Source of the DNA: Microcaldota archaeon
GTDB lineage: Archaea > Micrarchaeota > Micrarchaeia > Micrarchaeales > CABMGC01
Length of the DNA: 64,000 nucleotides
Direction: 5' to 3'
NCBI GenBank assembly: GCA_021818995.1
Contig: JAKASP010000001.1
Span: forward strand, 1 to 64,000
Each line of letters begins with the position of its first letter. The first letter of the stretch is position 1. The position numbers and the translations under genes were made by a program. Below are positions 32,667 to 41,107 of the stretch, one piece after another. Below the pieces are notes generated by a model. The model had not been told where the DNA came from. It made no database searches and saw only the letters and a list, made by a program, of their open reading frames with translations.

Positions 32667-33224
32667 ATGTCGATAGTTATTCATATCGAGTATAAGTCCT
32701 CCGATAAGACCTGCAATTAATACAGGAATCCAGATAAATTGCTTCTGAAAAAGTTTTTGTTTATTTCGGTACGCATCTGGTAACATAATTATGAGAATGA
32801 TGACCATTAACGAAAAAGTAATTATCGAAGTGCCTGTTGCAGGATAACCTTCGTAATACCAAGTCACTATGCCTGCCAATAAAGTTGCAATTATGCTATT
32901 TAGGAAAACCCATTTGCTCGCTAAGAATTGCCTAAAATTTCGAGATATACTGCGATAAAAATCATAGAGAAAAAGCAAAAGCATAGGTAAAAAGAAAGTG
33001 ACAAACAGACCTTCGGCGACGTTAGGCATAGTACGTATTTCTTCGCCATTAAACGCCGACGTTATCAGACAAATGCTCTTTACAAAATTTGTATTGTTGA
33101 GCCCATTTATGCAATCTATCTGAGTAAAAGTCATAAGGAGGAGTACGACAAAATATGCAACCATAAAGATGAATGGCATTTTCATCATTGGAGAAGTTAT
33201 ATGATAGAGTTCCCGCAAGTTCAT
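32589..33224 (-). CDS. Polytopic membrane protein of the element
   Basis: A 211-residue protein with about six membrane segments and a short basic start (MNLRELYHITSPMMKM). The frame stays open further upstream into the tRNA. The ATG at 33224 is chosen because the TATA-like AGTATTTAAAG (33245-33256) lies about 26 bases before it, the leaderless spacing. A loop with two cysteines (DCINGLNNTNFVKSIC) faces out. AT-rich codon use marks it as foreign. It could be an immunity or entry-exclusion protein, which is speculation. Confidence 0.6.
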   Translation of the reverse strand: MNLRELYHITSPMMKMPFIFMVAYFVVLLLMTFTQIDCINGLNNTNFVKSICLITSAFNGEEIRTMPNVAEGLFVTFFLPMLLLFLYDFYRSISRNFRQFLASKWVFLNSIIATLLAGIVTWYYEGYPATGTSIITFSLMVIILIIMLPDAYRNKQKLFQKQFIWIPVLIAGLIGGLILDMNNYRHLVGGFFFLFFFSIFVIIKWLSEKEN

Positions 33225-33354
33225 AGCTGCGTCTGAACCCCACTTCTTTAAATACTCTCCCAGAGAGCTAACAGCAGTTTTCAGCTGCGTTTTATGTCTC
33301 AGAATACCCCTCTTTTTCCAGCACCGAACTCTTACACTATCGACGATAAGTATA

Positions 33355-33368
33355 CGTGGGCCCGGAGA
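33355..33368. repeat. Right attachment-site repeat inside tRNA-Ile
   Basis: The second copy of CGTGGGCCCGGAGA. It spans the two bases past the tRNA, the discriminator, the 3' acceptor strand and part of the T stem. It leaves the tRNA functional after integration. Confidence 0.6.
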
Positions 33369-33445
33369 GATTTGAACTCTCGATCTCCCGATTTCTGCCA
33401 TTTGGCTATCAGTCGGACGCTCTAACCAAGCTGAGCTACGAGCCC
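33357..33445 (-). tRNA. tRNA-Ile (GAT) with a 14-base intron
   Basis: Acceptor arm GGGCTCG pairs with CGGGCCC, followed by discriminator A. The D arm (GCTC...GAGC), anticodon stem (TCCGA/TCGGG) and T arm (GAGAG TTCAAAT CTCTC) are all present. The anticodon loop is 21 bases, not 7. Removing 14 bases after position 37 leaves CTGATAA, anticodon GAT. The intron can form GCC-AAAT-GGC, giving a relaxed bulge-helix-bulge. TATA-like TTATAACC lies about 27 bases upstream. Its 3' end is the attachment site of the neighbouring element. Confidence 0.85.
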
Positions 33446-33482
33446 GCGCTTATTCCTCTATTCTTGAGGTTATAATTCTTTT

Positions 33483-35039
33483 CTATCCCCACAGCAGGTT
33501 GTAGGAGAAGCACTGCGCAGCGAGAATGTTGCGCTGTACAGTCTGGTTGCTTATCGCACGCGTGGGCAGGTTGTAGAACCAGGAATAGAACCGATCGTAG
33601 CTCTGGCACGAAGGCTGGTTCGCGGGCAGATCGGCCAGGGGGATTATCATGTACGTGCCCGCGATCATCTCGGACGAGTTCGATGCCTGGAGCTCGAGGT
33701 TCGTGTTGTACACAAGGAACTCTGTGTTGTTCGAGATCAGGTCGAAGACCTGCTCCTCCGCCCCCTTTGAGTTGAAGAACCGCATCTGACCGAGGACAGT
33801 GTTGTTGCTAGAGAGCCCGCTCAGCACGTTGCTGTTCGGCGAGCTGAGGAAGAGCAGCATTGCGTTCGTCACGTTTATAGTGCGGTTGGTCAGGGTTATG
33901 AAGACGCTGGTGCCGTTGGGGTTGGAGATTGCGGCGTAGACGAACTTGCCCCTGCTCAGCGCCCCCTGCACCGCGCTTACCGCGAGAGGGTTGCTGTAAT
34001 TGAAAATCAGCCTGTTCTGCAGCGCAAGCGGCGAGATCGCCAGCGCAGTGGAGTAGTTGAGCGTCATGAGCACGTATGCTATACTTAGCGCGAATGCCAG
34101 CGCGATCGGCCACAGCGGCGCGTTTGTTGCCCGTTCCTTCTTCCTGTGCTTTGCCCGTTTCGCGATCTCGAGTCCGAAGAATTTCGACGTGAGGATCATT
34201 GCGATTATCGCGACGTAGAAGAGTATCACGCCGATGAAGTTGTGGATCAGGAGTGCGGTTGCGTTGGGGCCGTTGTTCAGCCAGAAGACAGATATACCGA
34301 GCATCCTCGCGATGTTGAGCACGAAGAGCAAGGCTATGCCTGCCGCAACCCAGATCGCCTTATCCTTAATCCTGCCCTCGTAGAAGTACGCTACCGGGAT
34401 AAGGAAGAGCGCCAGTGCCACAAATATGCCTATGCTCACGCACGCCTGCCCTATGCCTATGGAGTAGCCGTTGGCGCTTATCGTTATCGGCGCGGAGTAC
34501 TGCACCGCGCTCACGAACGGCTTGAGCATGTTGTAGATAAGCAGAGTGTTGAACTGGGTGAACGCATTGAACTGGAGCAGGAGGGGAAAGAGCACGATTG
34601 GCGATGCGAGGAGCGTGTATGCGATTGCGCCCCTGAACTTCTTCGCGTTGCCGATTCCGAAGAGCAGGCAGACAAGCGAGAAGAGGGCGAGCGGCATGAG
34701 CAGCATGTCTATCCTGAAGCTTGTGAAGAAGACTGTGAAGTAGAGCCTTGAAAGCAGGATAAGCGCCAGGAAGAGGACGAACGCTGACGCGCCAACAATT
34801 GCGCTCTTCCTGTCAACATTCGGCTCCGGCCTGGACTTAAGCGAGAAGAGCAGGAAGAGGGGCAGCATCAGTATCGGGACTATAACGTACGTCGAAGGGT
34901 CCGCGTCGCTCACTGCCGCTGGCGTTATGTACAGGGAGGTCGAGAGCAGGATTATTGTCGCGGCAACGAGGAGCACTCCTGCAATGTTCCTGTCGTATCG
35001 CATCGTATCATCATTGTCCTCAGCCGATATAGACCTCAT
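33483..35039 (-). CDS. Archaeosortase/exosortase-like membrane protein with outside domain
   Basis: A 518-residue protein predicted to act as a membrane transpeptidase on surface proteins. The multi-helix N-terminal half carries the exosortase triad: Cys200 (GQACVSIG), Arg245 (LNIARMLGI) and His266 (LIHNFIGV). After about residue 315 another helix leads to an outside domain of some 180 residues with several N-glycosylation sites, which most archaeosortases lack. No protein in the window shows an obvious PGF-CTERM-type sorting signal. The ATG at 35039 follows a GTG. A TATA-like CATTATAAGC lies about 40 bases before it. It is the first gene beyond tRNA-Ile. Confidence 0.8.
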   Translation of the reverse strand: MRSISAEDNDDTMRYDRNIAGVLLVAATIILLSTSLYITPAAVSDADPSTYVIVPILMLPLFLLFSLKSRPEPNVDRKSAIVGASAFVLFLALILLSRLYFTVFFTSFRIDMLLMPLALFSLVCLLFGIGNAKKFRGAIAYTLLASPIVLFPLLLQFNAFTQFNTLLIYNMLKPFVSAVQYSAPITISANGYSIGIGQACVSIGIFVALALFLIPVAYFYEGRIKDKAIWVAAGIALLFVLNIARMLGISVFWLNNGPNATALLIHNFIGVILFYVAIIAMILTSKFFGLEIAKRAKHRKKERATNAPLWPIALAFALSIAYVLMTLNYSTALAISPLALQNRLIFNYSNPLAVSAVQGALSRGKFVYAAISNPNGTSVFITLTNRTINVTNAMLLFLSSPNSNVLSGLSSNNTVLGQMRFFNSKGAEEQVFDLISNNTEFLVYNTNLELQASNSSEMIAGTYMIIPLADLPANQPSCQSYDRFYSWFYNLPTRAISNQTVQRNILAAQCFSYNLLWG

Positions 35040-35090
35040 CACTTTTCAGTAGTTACTCTGTTCTTCACAGGACCAGCTTATAATGAAATC

Positions 35091-35102
35091 AGCATTATAT
35101 AA
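35091..35102 (+). promoter_or_regulatory. TATA box of the archaease gene
   Basis: CATTATATAAAC is centred 27 bases before the ATG at 35123, the classical spacing for a leaderless archaeal message. It decides against the TTG at 35108. Confidence 0.6.
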
Positions 35103-35122
35103 ACGTATTGCGAATTTTGAGC

Positions 35123-35563
35123 ATGGGGAAGGCGAAGTTCAGGTATTTGCCGCACACGGCTGACGTTGCTTTCGTAGCATACGGCAAGAGCTTCAGGGAA
35201 ACGATCGAGAACTCGGCGCTAGCAATGCTAGGCCTCATGTTCGAGACCAAGAAGATAAAGGCGGAGAAGGGAAAGACGAAGACGCTGCGGATCACTGAGA
35301 GGGCTTCCGGGAAGGAAGACCTGCTCTGGTTCACGCTGCAGGCCATCGTTTCCAAGGTGGACGAGAAGGGCGCGAGCGCGTTCCGGTTCAAGGTGAACAG
35401 CATCTCCGAAAGCGGAAGCGGGCTGGTCCTGCACGGCTGCATCTTCTACAAGCGCATGCGCGAGTACTCTTCACTCCTTGACGTGAAGGGCGTGACGCCG
35501 CACGAGCTCGCGGTCAGCAGGACGAGAAATGGGTACAGCGCGCGCGTCCTGGTGGATGTCTGA
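35123..35563 (+). CDS. Archaease family protein
   Basis: A 146-residue protein that in other organisms activates the RNA ligase RtcB in tRNA splicing. The opening FRYLPHTADVAFVAYGKSFRE is the family signature. The metal-binding Asp of LPHTAD is present, as is the later HELAVSRTRNGYSARVLVDV. The window contains an intron-bearing tRNA, whose splicing would use RtcB and archaease. A TATA box 27 bases upstream implies a leaderless message. Confidence 0.92.
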   Translation: MGKAKFRYLPHTADVAFVAYGKSFRETIENSALAMLGLMFETKKIKAEKGKTKTLRITERASGKEDLLWFTLQAIVSKVDEKGASAFRFKVNSISESGSGLVLHGCIFYKRMREYSSLLDVKGVTPHELAVSRTRNGYSARVLVDV

Positions 35564-35625
35564 GATATCAGGCAGGCAGCATCAGATTTTAAAGAGTTCG
35601 CATTGTATGCTAAGCGAGTGGTCGG

Positions 35626-36000
35626 ATGGCAAAGAAAAACAACATGACGCAGTTTGGAGGGGTCCTCACCTTTTTGGGCTCCTTGGTGTACCTCTACGTG
35701 TACTTCACGTGGTACAACGGCGGCTATGCGCTTAGCGCGTGGCTGAACGCGGCATCGTTCCTTGCGCCCTTCGTGATAGCGGTTGCGCTCTTCAGCGCAG
35801 TGTCGCTGTTCTTCCTGGGCATAGGAAAGATAACCGGAAGGGGACCTTCGGATCCGAAGATGGCCATGAACATAAACTGGCAGTTCGTGATGTGGGCAGC
35901 GATAACCTTCGTCATAGTGACCGGAGGCACAGGCTGGTACTACTGGTCCGTGTTCGCACTGCTGCTGACATTCGTGGGAGCGATGCTCTCATCGCAGTAG
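35626..36000 (+). CDS. Small polytopic membrane protein, unknown function
   Basis: A 124-residue protein with about four membrane segments (roughly 10-30, 42-65, 82-100 and 102-121). It begins AKKNNMTQFGGVLTFLGSLV. A polar loop GKITGRGPSDPKMAMN lies between the second and third. GTGGTCGG stands just before the ATG, and TATA-like TTTTAAAG lies at about 35588-35596. A T-rich terminator follows. No family recognised. Confidence 0.65.
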   Translation: MAKKNNMTQFGGVLTFLGSLVYLYVYFTWYNGGYALSAWLNAASFLAPFVIAVALFSAVSLFFLGIGKITGRGPSDPKMAMNINWQFVMWAAITFVIVTGGTGWYYWSVFALLLTFVGAMLSSQ

Positions 36001-36008
36001 CCGATTGG

Positions 36009-36030
36009 TTTTTTGTTTATTTTTTCTTTC
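36009..36030 (+). terminator. T-rich transcription terminator
   Basis: TTTTTTGTTTATTTTTTC starts a few bases after the stop codon at 36000. Archaeal RNA polymerase ends at such T runs without a hairpin. Confidence 0.55.
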
Positions 36031-36046
36031 CAGAAATCGTTAGCAG

Positions 36047-36117
36047 AGCCAGGAGGGGGAGTCGAACCCCCCTTTACCGCTCTGCAGGCGGTCGCATAGC
36101 CGATCTGCCATCCTGGC
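36047..36117 (-). tRNA. tRNA-Cys (GCA)
   Basis: Acceptor GCCAGGA/TCCTGGC, D arm, anticodon stem ACCGC/GCGGT with loop CTGCAGA (anticodon GCA), and T arm GGGGG TTCGACT CCCCC all form. No intron. Length is 71 with the discriminator. Confidence 0.92.
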
Positions 36118-36167
36118 GAATGTGTATTTAATCCTTATCAGGGGAATATTTTAAAGGGAGAAGGTTT

Positions 36168-37319
36168 ATGCCTGCTTTATTCGAATCGATGCCGAAGGAG
36201 TTCGTGTCCAGCACCTCGTTCTACGATTACAAGACGCCGATAACAGAGACCCTGGAGAGGGTCAGGAAGCAGGGCGCTGTGGTGGTCCTGCGCGACAAGG
36301 AGTACTACGGGATGGTGGACGACAGGTCCCTGTTCAGGACAAGGAACCTGAAGCCATTGAGCTTCTCGAAGAGCTTCCCCGTTGGCAAGTTCGCCAGGAA
36401 GCTGCCGGTCCTCGACTCGGACACGTCGCTCGGCATGCTGATCAGCTACTTCCACGACTTTTCTGCGAAGGCGCTGCCCTACCAGGAGGGCAGCAAGATA
36501 GCCGGCATAGTCAAGAGAGACGTAGTAGTAAGCACGATAATCTCGCTGCACATGCTCTCAAAGGCCAAGGTTTCAGACATAATGTCATCGCCCGTAGTCT
36601 CTATAGACCGCGAAGCCAACATCGCCCAGGCTGTCAGCGCGATGGGAAAGAACAACATCGCGAGGCTCGTTGTGCTCGATAGCGGGGACAGGCTCTCGGG
36701 CCTGCTCTCCATGCGCGACGTCTCAGACATGCTGGCCAAGCCGCAGGAGAGGCTTCCTGAGAGGAAGTCGTACACGTTCTCGCCTTCCAACGTCCCGGTT
36801 TCAAGCGTTATGCGCACTCCGGTGTACACGATAGACTCCAACAAGTCCGCAGAAGATGCTGCGCGCCAGTTGCTGGAGAAGAGGGTGTCGTCGCTCGTGG
36901 TCGTGCACAACGCCAGGCCTGTCGGGATCGTCTCTACAAGGGACATAATAGAGAGCGCGGCTGCTACCACGGCCAAGACCCAGAGCCGGGTCGTTCTCTC
37001 GGGCCTCGATGAGAACACGCGCGAGTACGAGCAGGAGCTGCGCGACGCGGTCAACAGGCTCGTTTCGAAGATCGACAGGTTCGAGAGGATCGACGTCGAT
37101 TACGTTGCGGTCAACGTGAAGAGGCACAGGGAGAGGAACTATGAGATGCACGCGAGGCTCGCACTGCGAAAGCGCGGAACTGTCTTCGCGCACGCATCCG
37201 GCTACACGCTGGACAGCACGCTTTCAGATCTCACTGACAGCATCTACAAGCGCGTGCGCGAGAGGAAGGAGGGTTTCCTCGACAAGAGGAGGCTCGCGGA
37301 GAGGAGATATGAGGAATAG
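36168..37319 (+). CDS. CBS-domain protein with HPF/S30AE-like C-terminus
   Basis: A 383-residue protein. Residues up to about 265 form four CBS motifs in two pairs (VSDIMSSPVVSIDREANIAQAV; VSSVMRTPVYTIDSNKSAEDAA), the usual adenine-nucleotide sensors. Residues about 275-375 (FERIDVDYVAVNVKRHRER, YEMHARLALRKRGTVFAHAS, LSDLTDSIYKRVRERK) follow the strand-helix plan of ribosome hibernation factors of the HPF/YfiA (S30AE) type. A CBS-HPF protein could couple energy state to ribosome silencing. That step is inference. GGAGAAGG precedes the ATG. The last 11 bases overlap the next gene. Confidence 0.75.
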   Translation: MPALFESMPKEFVSSTSFYDYKTPITETLERVRKQGAVVVLRDKEYYGMVDDRSLFRTRNLKPLSFSKSFPVGKFARKLPVLDSDTSLGMLISYFHDFSAKALPYQEGSKIAGIVKRDVVVSTIISLHMLSKAKVSDIMSSPVVSIDREANIAQAVSAMGKNNIARLVVLDSGDRLSGLLSMRDVSDMLAKPQERLPERKSYTFSPSNVPVSSVMRTPVYTIDSNKSAEDAARQLLEKRVSSLVVVHNARPVGIVSTRDIIESAAATTAKTQSRVVLSGLDENTREYEQELRDAVNRLVSKIDRFERIDVDYVAVNVKRHRERNYEMHARLALRKRGTVFAHASGYTLDSTLSDLTDSIYKRVRERKEGFLDKRRLAERRYEE

Positions 37320-37776
37320 GATGAGGCTTCAGTCGAGTTTCGAGCTTCTAGTCACGCTTGCGTTCGGACTCGCGATACTGCTTCCGCTCGTGATAATCGC
37401 CTTCATCCAGCTCGCAGGGGCGAACGCGAACCTGTCAGCGATAGAGTCGCAGCAGGCTGCAAGCAAGCTCGCCAGCGTCGCCACCCTCATAGGCAGCCAG
37501 GGGCCCCCTGCAAAGCAGCTGGTCCAGATACAGGTGCCGCCGAACGTGAGGTTCATCTACGTGGGCAACGTCAACAACACGGTAGGGCACGAGGTGATAT
37601 TCGTGATAACCTCGCCATCGGGCCTGAGCTACGTGACCGCGTACACGCCGGTCAACGTAAGCGGGAGCCTTGGCGGCATAACCTCGACAGGCGCATACCT
37701 TGTTAACGTAACAGCGACCTCCGCGTGCCCGAGCAACAACGCTGTGCCCTGCGTGTACATGACGCCGAAGGTATAG
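37309..37776 (+). CDS. Pilin-like protein with class III leader
   Basis: A 155-residue protein beginning MRNRMRLQSSFELLVTLAFG. QSSFEL followed by a long hydrophobic stretch matches the class III leader and helix of type IV pilin-like proteins. The outside part (about residues 60-155) is beta-rich with N-glycosylation sites and two cysteines near the end. It opens the adhesin gene series and overlaps the CBS gene by 11 bases. GAGGAG precedes the ATG. It is probably a minor pilin that helps display the large proteins that follow. Confidence 0.75.
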   Translation: MRNRMRLQSSFELLVTLAFGLAILLPLVIIAFIQLAGANANLSAIESQQAASKLASVATLIGSQGPPAKQLVQIQVPPNVRFIYVGNVNNTVGHEVIFVITSPSGLSYVTAYTPVNVSGSLGGITSTGAYLVNVTATSACPSNNAVPCVYMTPKV

Positions 37777-37777
37777 A

Positions 37778-40700
37778 ATGCAAGCAAAGAAGCTGCAGAT
37801 CGCCCTGGAATACATGATCATCTTCGCCTTTGTGCTAGTCGTATTCCTGTTCATATTCGCCCTTGTAGCGAGCCAGCGCGCCCAGACGTCGAGCAGCCAG
37901 ATATACTCGCAGGAGCAGCTGATAGCGCAGAGCGTGGCAACGCAGCTCGACACCGCGCTGCGTGCTGGTAACGGCTACGTCGCAAGGATTCCGATCACCG
38001 GAGCGATAGGCACGCTCGCCTACCAACTCCTGGTAACGAAGAACGGCGGGGTCATAGTAAACGCGACCGTGGGCAACGAGGCGCTTCAGGCGTTTGCGTT
38101 CAGCACAGCGAGGAACGTGCTATCGCAAAGCTCGTACATACAGACCAACACCTTCTACTACAACCTGCCGATAGCTAACGGCACGCTCTACATACAGAAC
38201 TCCTTCGGCACGATCTGCGTAGACTACTCGTGCCCCAACACGAGCACGCAGGCGGCTAACATCAGCCTTTCGAGCCAACTGGTCCACGCGCTGCCTCTCA
38301 ACCATACCGCGGGCTCGTACGTTGCGCTTGGAACAACAGGAAACAACATTGCCGCTCAGGTGACGGTATCTGGCTGGATAAACCCTGCGAGCCCGAACGG
38401 AGGATACAACTACGTATTCTCAAATGACCGCGACTGCTGCGGAAGCTATAAAGGATACGACCTTCGCGTGGCTTCGAACAAGGCGTGCTTCCAGATATGG
38501 GATTCGGGATCGATCAACCACGGGGTTTGTAGCGCGGCGACAATACAGGCTAACAAATGGTACTTCGTGGCTGGCACGTATGACGGCAGCAACGTTAGAG
38601 TGTATCTAAATGGAGTACTGGCAGGCACGCTCGCCTTCTCGGGCACGATAGGCACGCCTGCTTCGTACAATAGCGCAATAGGAGGTCTGGGTCTCAATCC
38701 TGCTCAGTATGATGTTAACGGCATGCTTGCGAACGTACAGCTCTACAACATCTCGCTTTCCGGAACGCAGATCACGCAACTGTACAGCGAGGGCATAGCC
38801 GGAACGCCGCTCATACCAGCGAACACAGTGGGCTGGTGGCCCCTCAACGGAAACGCCAATGACTACAGCGGCAACGGCAACACGGGCACGATCCATGGAC
38901 CGGCTTTCTTCCCTTCTGTTGCACAGCTCTTCGCAAAAGTGACGAGCCCGCAGGGTTTCGTGCTCGGCAACACGCTCGTTGGATTCGAGACCTCGCTAGG
39001 CACGTTCTTCAGTGCTAACCAGTTCGCGACCAACTTCACTAACGCGAATGGCGTGGCAACAGCGCTCTTCACCCAACAGTCGAACAGCGGACAGGCGACT
39101 GTCAGGGTAACGGCCTACAACGGGAATACGGCGTTGCAGGGCAACCTCATCGGCTGGTGGCCTTTGGGACTTGGGCAGGTCAACAGCACCTTCGATCTCA
39201 GCGGGAGCAGCAATGCAGGAATGCTCAAGGGTGCGGCAGGCTGGGTAAACCCCAACTTTGTAGCAAACCTCGGAGGGCAGAGCAGCTACATTTATGCTAC
39301 CAACGCACTTACCGTCACTTCGGCCGGCACATACGACGTCATATCGTTCTGGATGTACTGGAGTGGAAAACCCAACGTTGTGCCATTCTCGTTCGGTTCC
39401 CCGAGCAACTACAACCTCTGGATAAACGGCGCGTCGTGCCTGGGATTCAACACAGGCAACGGCGACGACTATGGCATTAATTTCTTGAACTACACCAACA
39501 GGTGGATATTCGTGACCGCCGAGTTCTACAACGGCGCGTACAACAAGAACAGCTTCCTGTACATCAACGGCGCGAATCAGTCGCTGACGCAGTGCGCGGG
39601 CAGCGCGGGCTCGCAGACAGCGTCTAACGTGCTGGTCGTGGGAGACAATAGCGGGCTGAACAGCTTCTACTACAACGGCTCGATCGCGAACGTGCAGGTA
39701 TACAACGGCATAATGGCAGCTTCACAGATAACGCAGCTTTACAATCTTGGCATATCGGCAACACCGTACTCGACAAACCTCGTTGCCTGGCTTCCGCTCA
39801 ACGGGAACGCGAACGACTACAGCGGCTACAACAACAATGGCACAGTCTACGGCAACACAAACTTCGTGAGTTCGCCCACGAATGAGAGTACCGGAAACAA
39901 TGCCACCTCTGTGCTGAGCGCAAGATTCAACGGAATAGACAGCAAGGTCACAGGCAACCTTCAGAGTTCGCTCTTTCCCATAACGGCGACCACATGGATA
40001 AGCGTCAATGCGTACGCGCCAAATGACATAGCCGAAGTTGCATATTTCGACAACGGAAAATGGCAGGCATTCATACAAACGAGCGGCTACTCCCAATGCA
40101 AGCTCGGCTCGCTTTGGTGGTGGAACTCTTCGGAGTCCATGTGCACCGAATTCACGGTGCCCCTCAGCACCTGGACCATGCTCACCTACGAGGCCAATTC
40201 CACACAGATGAGAGCGTGCATCAACGCCGTCTGCCAGTCTTATTACCACAGCGTCAACGCCCCTATCTCCGGAGTCCTTCCTTTCACGATAGGCGGACCG
40301 GGCCACAAGTACTTCAACGGAAACATAACCAACTTTCAGGTCTACAATAAAACGCTGTCATTGCAGCAGCTGCGGCAGATATACCAGCAGGGCGTGGGCG
40401 GTGTTCCGCTCTCAAACAGCAGCCTGGTCGCGTGGTGGCCGCTTGTCGGCAATGCCAACGACTACAGCGGGAACGGGAATAACGCCACAGCCACAAATGT
40501 GATTTATACAGCAAGCACAGTGGGGCTTCCTGCCACACCGTCTCCATTCGCAGGAACGGGCGTGGAGTTCAACGGACAGAGCTCTTATGTGCAACTTGCG
40601 CAGCAACCCGGCTGGACCTCAGCACTCACTATTTCTGCATGGGCGAACACCTACGCTCCACCGACCACAGGGAAGTCCAGGGAAGTATTCAACAACAATC

Positions 40701-41107
40701 AGCTATTCCTGAGGCTGAGCGGAGATGCCAACAACCACGGCTACGACTGCTTCCTGCGGCTTTCAGACGGCACAGTCGAGCCCCGTGCAGCGAGTCACTT
40801 CTCACCCAACGTGAATACGTGGAACATGGTGACGTGCAGTTGGGACGGAACGACGCTGTCTATATACGTTAACGGCGTGCTGAAAGGCACTTCAACGCGA
40901 AGCGGTACAATAAACTCGATAACAGAAGGCCCGTACGTAGGTGCCACGGAGCAGCAGAACCTGCCACCGAACAACGAGTGGAACGGATCGATAAGCGACG
41001 TGCAGATGTACAAGACCGCGCTGACTGCGCAGCAGATCCAGCAACTTTACAATTCCCAGGCTCCGCCTTCTGCTTCCGCATTAATACCGGTGAGTTGGTA
41101 CCCATGA
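37778..41107 (+). CDS. Giant pilin-like adhesin with four LamG-like domains
   Basis: A 1109-residue surface protein. The leader and helix (MQAKKLQIALEYMIIFAFV) resemble class III pilins. Four concanavalin/LamG-like domains follow at roughly residues 165-335, 480-660, 690-875 and 905-1100. Each has a strand like WYFVAGTYDGSNVRVYLNG and ends ANVQLYN...QITQLY. An Ig-like module lies near 385-460 (VLGNTLVGFETSLGTFFSA). The domains are joined by a repeated WWPLNGNANDYSGNGN linker. LamG domains usually bind sugars, so a role in attachment to another cell or to glycans is likely. The stop overlaps the next start. Confidence 0.8.
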   Translation: MQAKKLQIALEYMIIFAFVLVVFLFIFALVASQRAQTSSSQIYSQEQLIAQSVATQLDTALRAGNGYVARIPITGAIGTLAYQLLVTKNGGVIVNATVGNEALQAFAFSTARNVLSQSSYIQTNTFYYNLPIANGTLYIQNSFGTICVDYSCPNTSTQAANISLSSQLVHALPLNHTAGSYVALGTTGNNIAAQVTVSGWINPASPNGGYNYVFSNDRDCCGSYKGYDLRVASNKACFQIWDSGSINHGVCSAATIQANKWYFVAGTYDGSNVRVYLNGVLAGTLAFSGTIGTPASYNSAIGGLGLNPAQYDVNGMLANVQLYNISLSGTQITQLYSEGIAGTPLIPANTVGWWPLNGNANDYSGNGNTGTIHGPAFFPSVAQLFAKVTSPQGFVLGNTLVGFETSLGTFFSANQFATNFTNANGVATALFTQQSNSGQATVRVTAYNGNTALQGNLIGWWPLGLGQVNSTFDLSGSSNAGMLKGAAGWVNPNFVANLGGQSSYIYATNALTVTSAGTYDVISFWMYWSGKPNVVPFSFGSPSNYNLWINGASCLGFNTGNGDDYGINFLNYTNRWIFVTAEFYNGAYNKNSFLYINGANQSLTQCAGSAGSQTASNVLVVGDNSGLNSFYYNGSIANVQVYNGIMAASQITQLYNLGISATPYSTNLVAWLPLNGNANDYSGYNNNGTVYGNTNFVSSPTNESTGNNATSVLSARFNGIDSKVTGNLQSSLFPITATTWISVNAYAPNDIAEVAYFDNGKWQAFIQTSGYSQCKLGSLWWWNSSESMCTEFTVPLSTWTMLTYEANSTQMRACINAVCQSYYHSVNAPISGVLPFTIGGPGHKYFNGNITNFQVYNKTLSLQQLRQIYQQGVGGVPLSNSSLVAWWPLVGNANDYSGNGNNATATNVIYTASTVGLPATPSPFAGTGVEFNGQSSYVQLAQQPGWTSALTISAWANTYAPPTTGKSREVFNNNQLFLRLSGDANNHGYDCFLRLSDGTVEPRAASHFSPNVNTWNMVTCSWDGTTLSIYVNGVLKGTSTRSGTINSITEGPYVGATEQQNLPPNNEWNGSISDVQMYKTALTAQQIQQLYNSQAPPSASALIPVSWYP

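Larger units (their letters stand above)
29824..33368. mobile_element. Small integrated element at tRNA-Ile
   Basis: A 14-base direct repeat, CGTGGGCCCGGAGA, occurs at 29824-29837 and at 33355-33368. The right copy covers the 3' end and discriminator of tRNA-Ile. The interval holds a tyrosine integrase and four other likely genes and is visibly more AT-rich than the flanks from about 31.0 to 33.2 kb. A phage, virus or plasmid that integrates at a tRNA gene leaves exactly this pattern. The tRNA stays whole at one end and a fragment of its 3' end marks the other. No replication gene or capsid protein is recognised, so it may be a remnant or satellite. Confidence 0.65.

Noticed and set aside
33225-33401. 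Extension of the element membrane protein upstream through the tRNA
   Set aside because: It would code through tRNA-Ile. The ATG at 33224 has a TATA-like box at the right distance.
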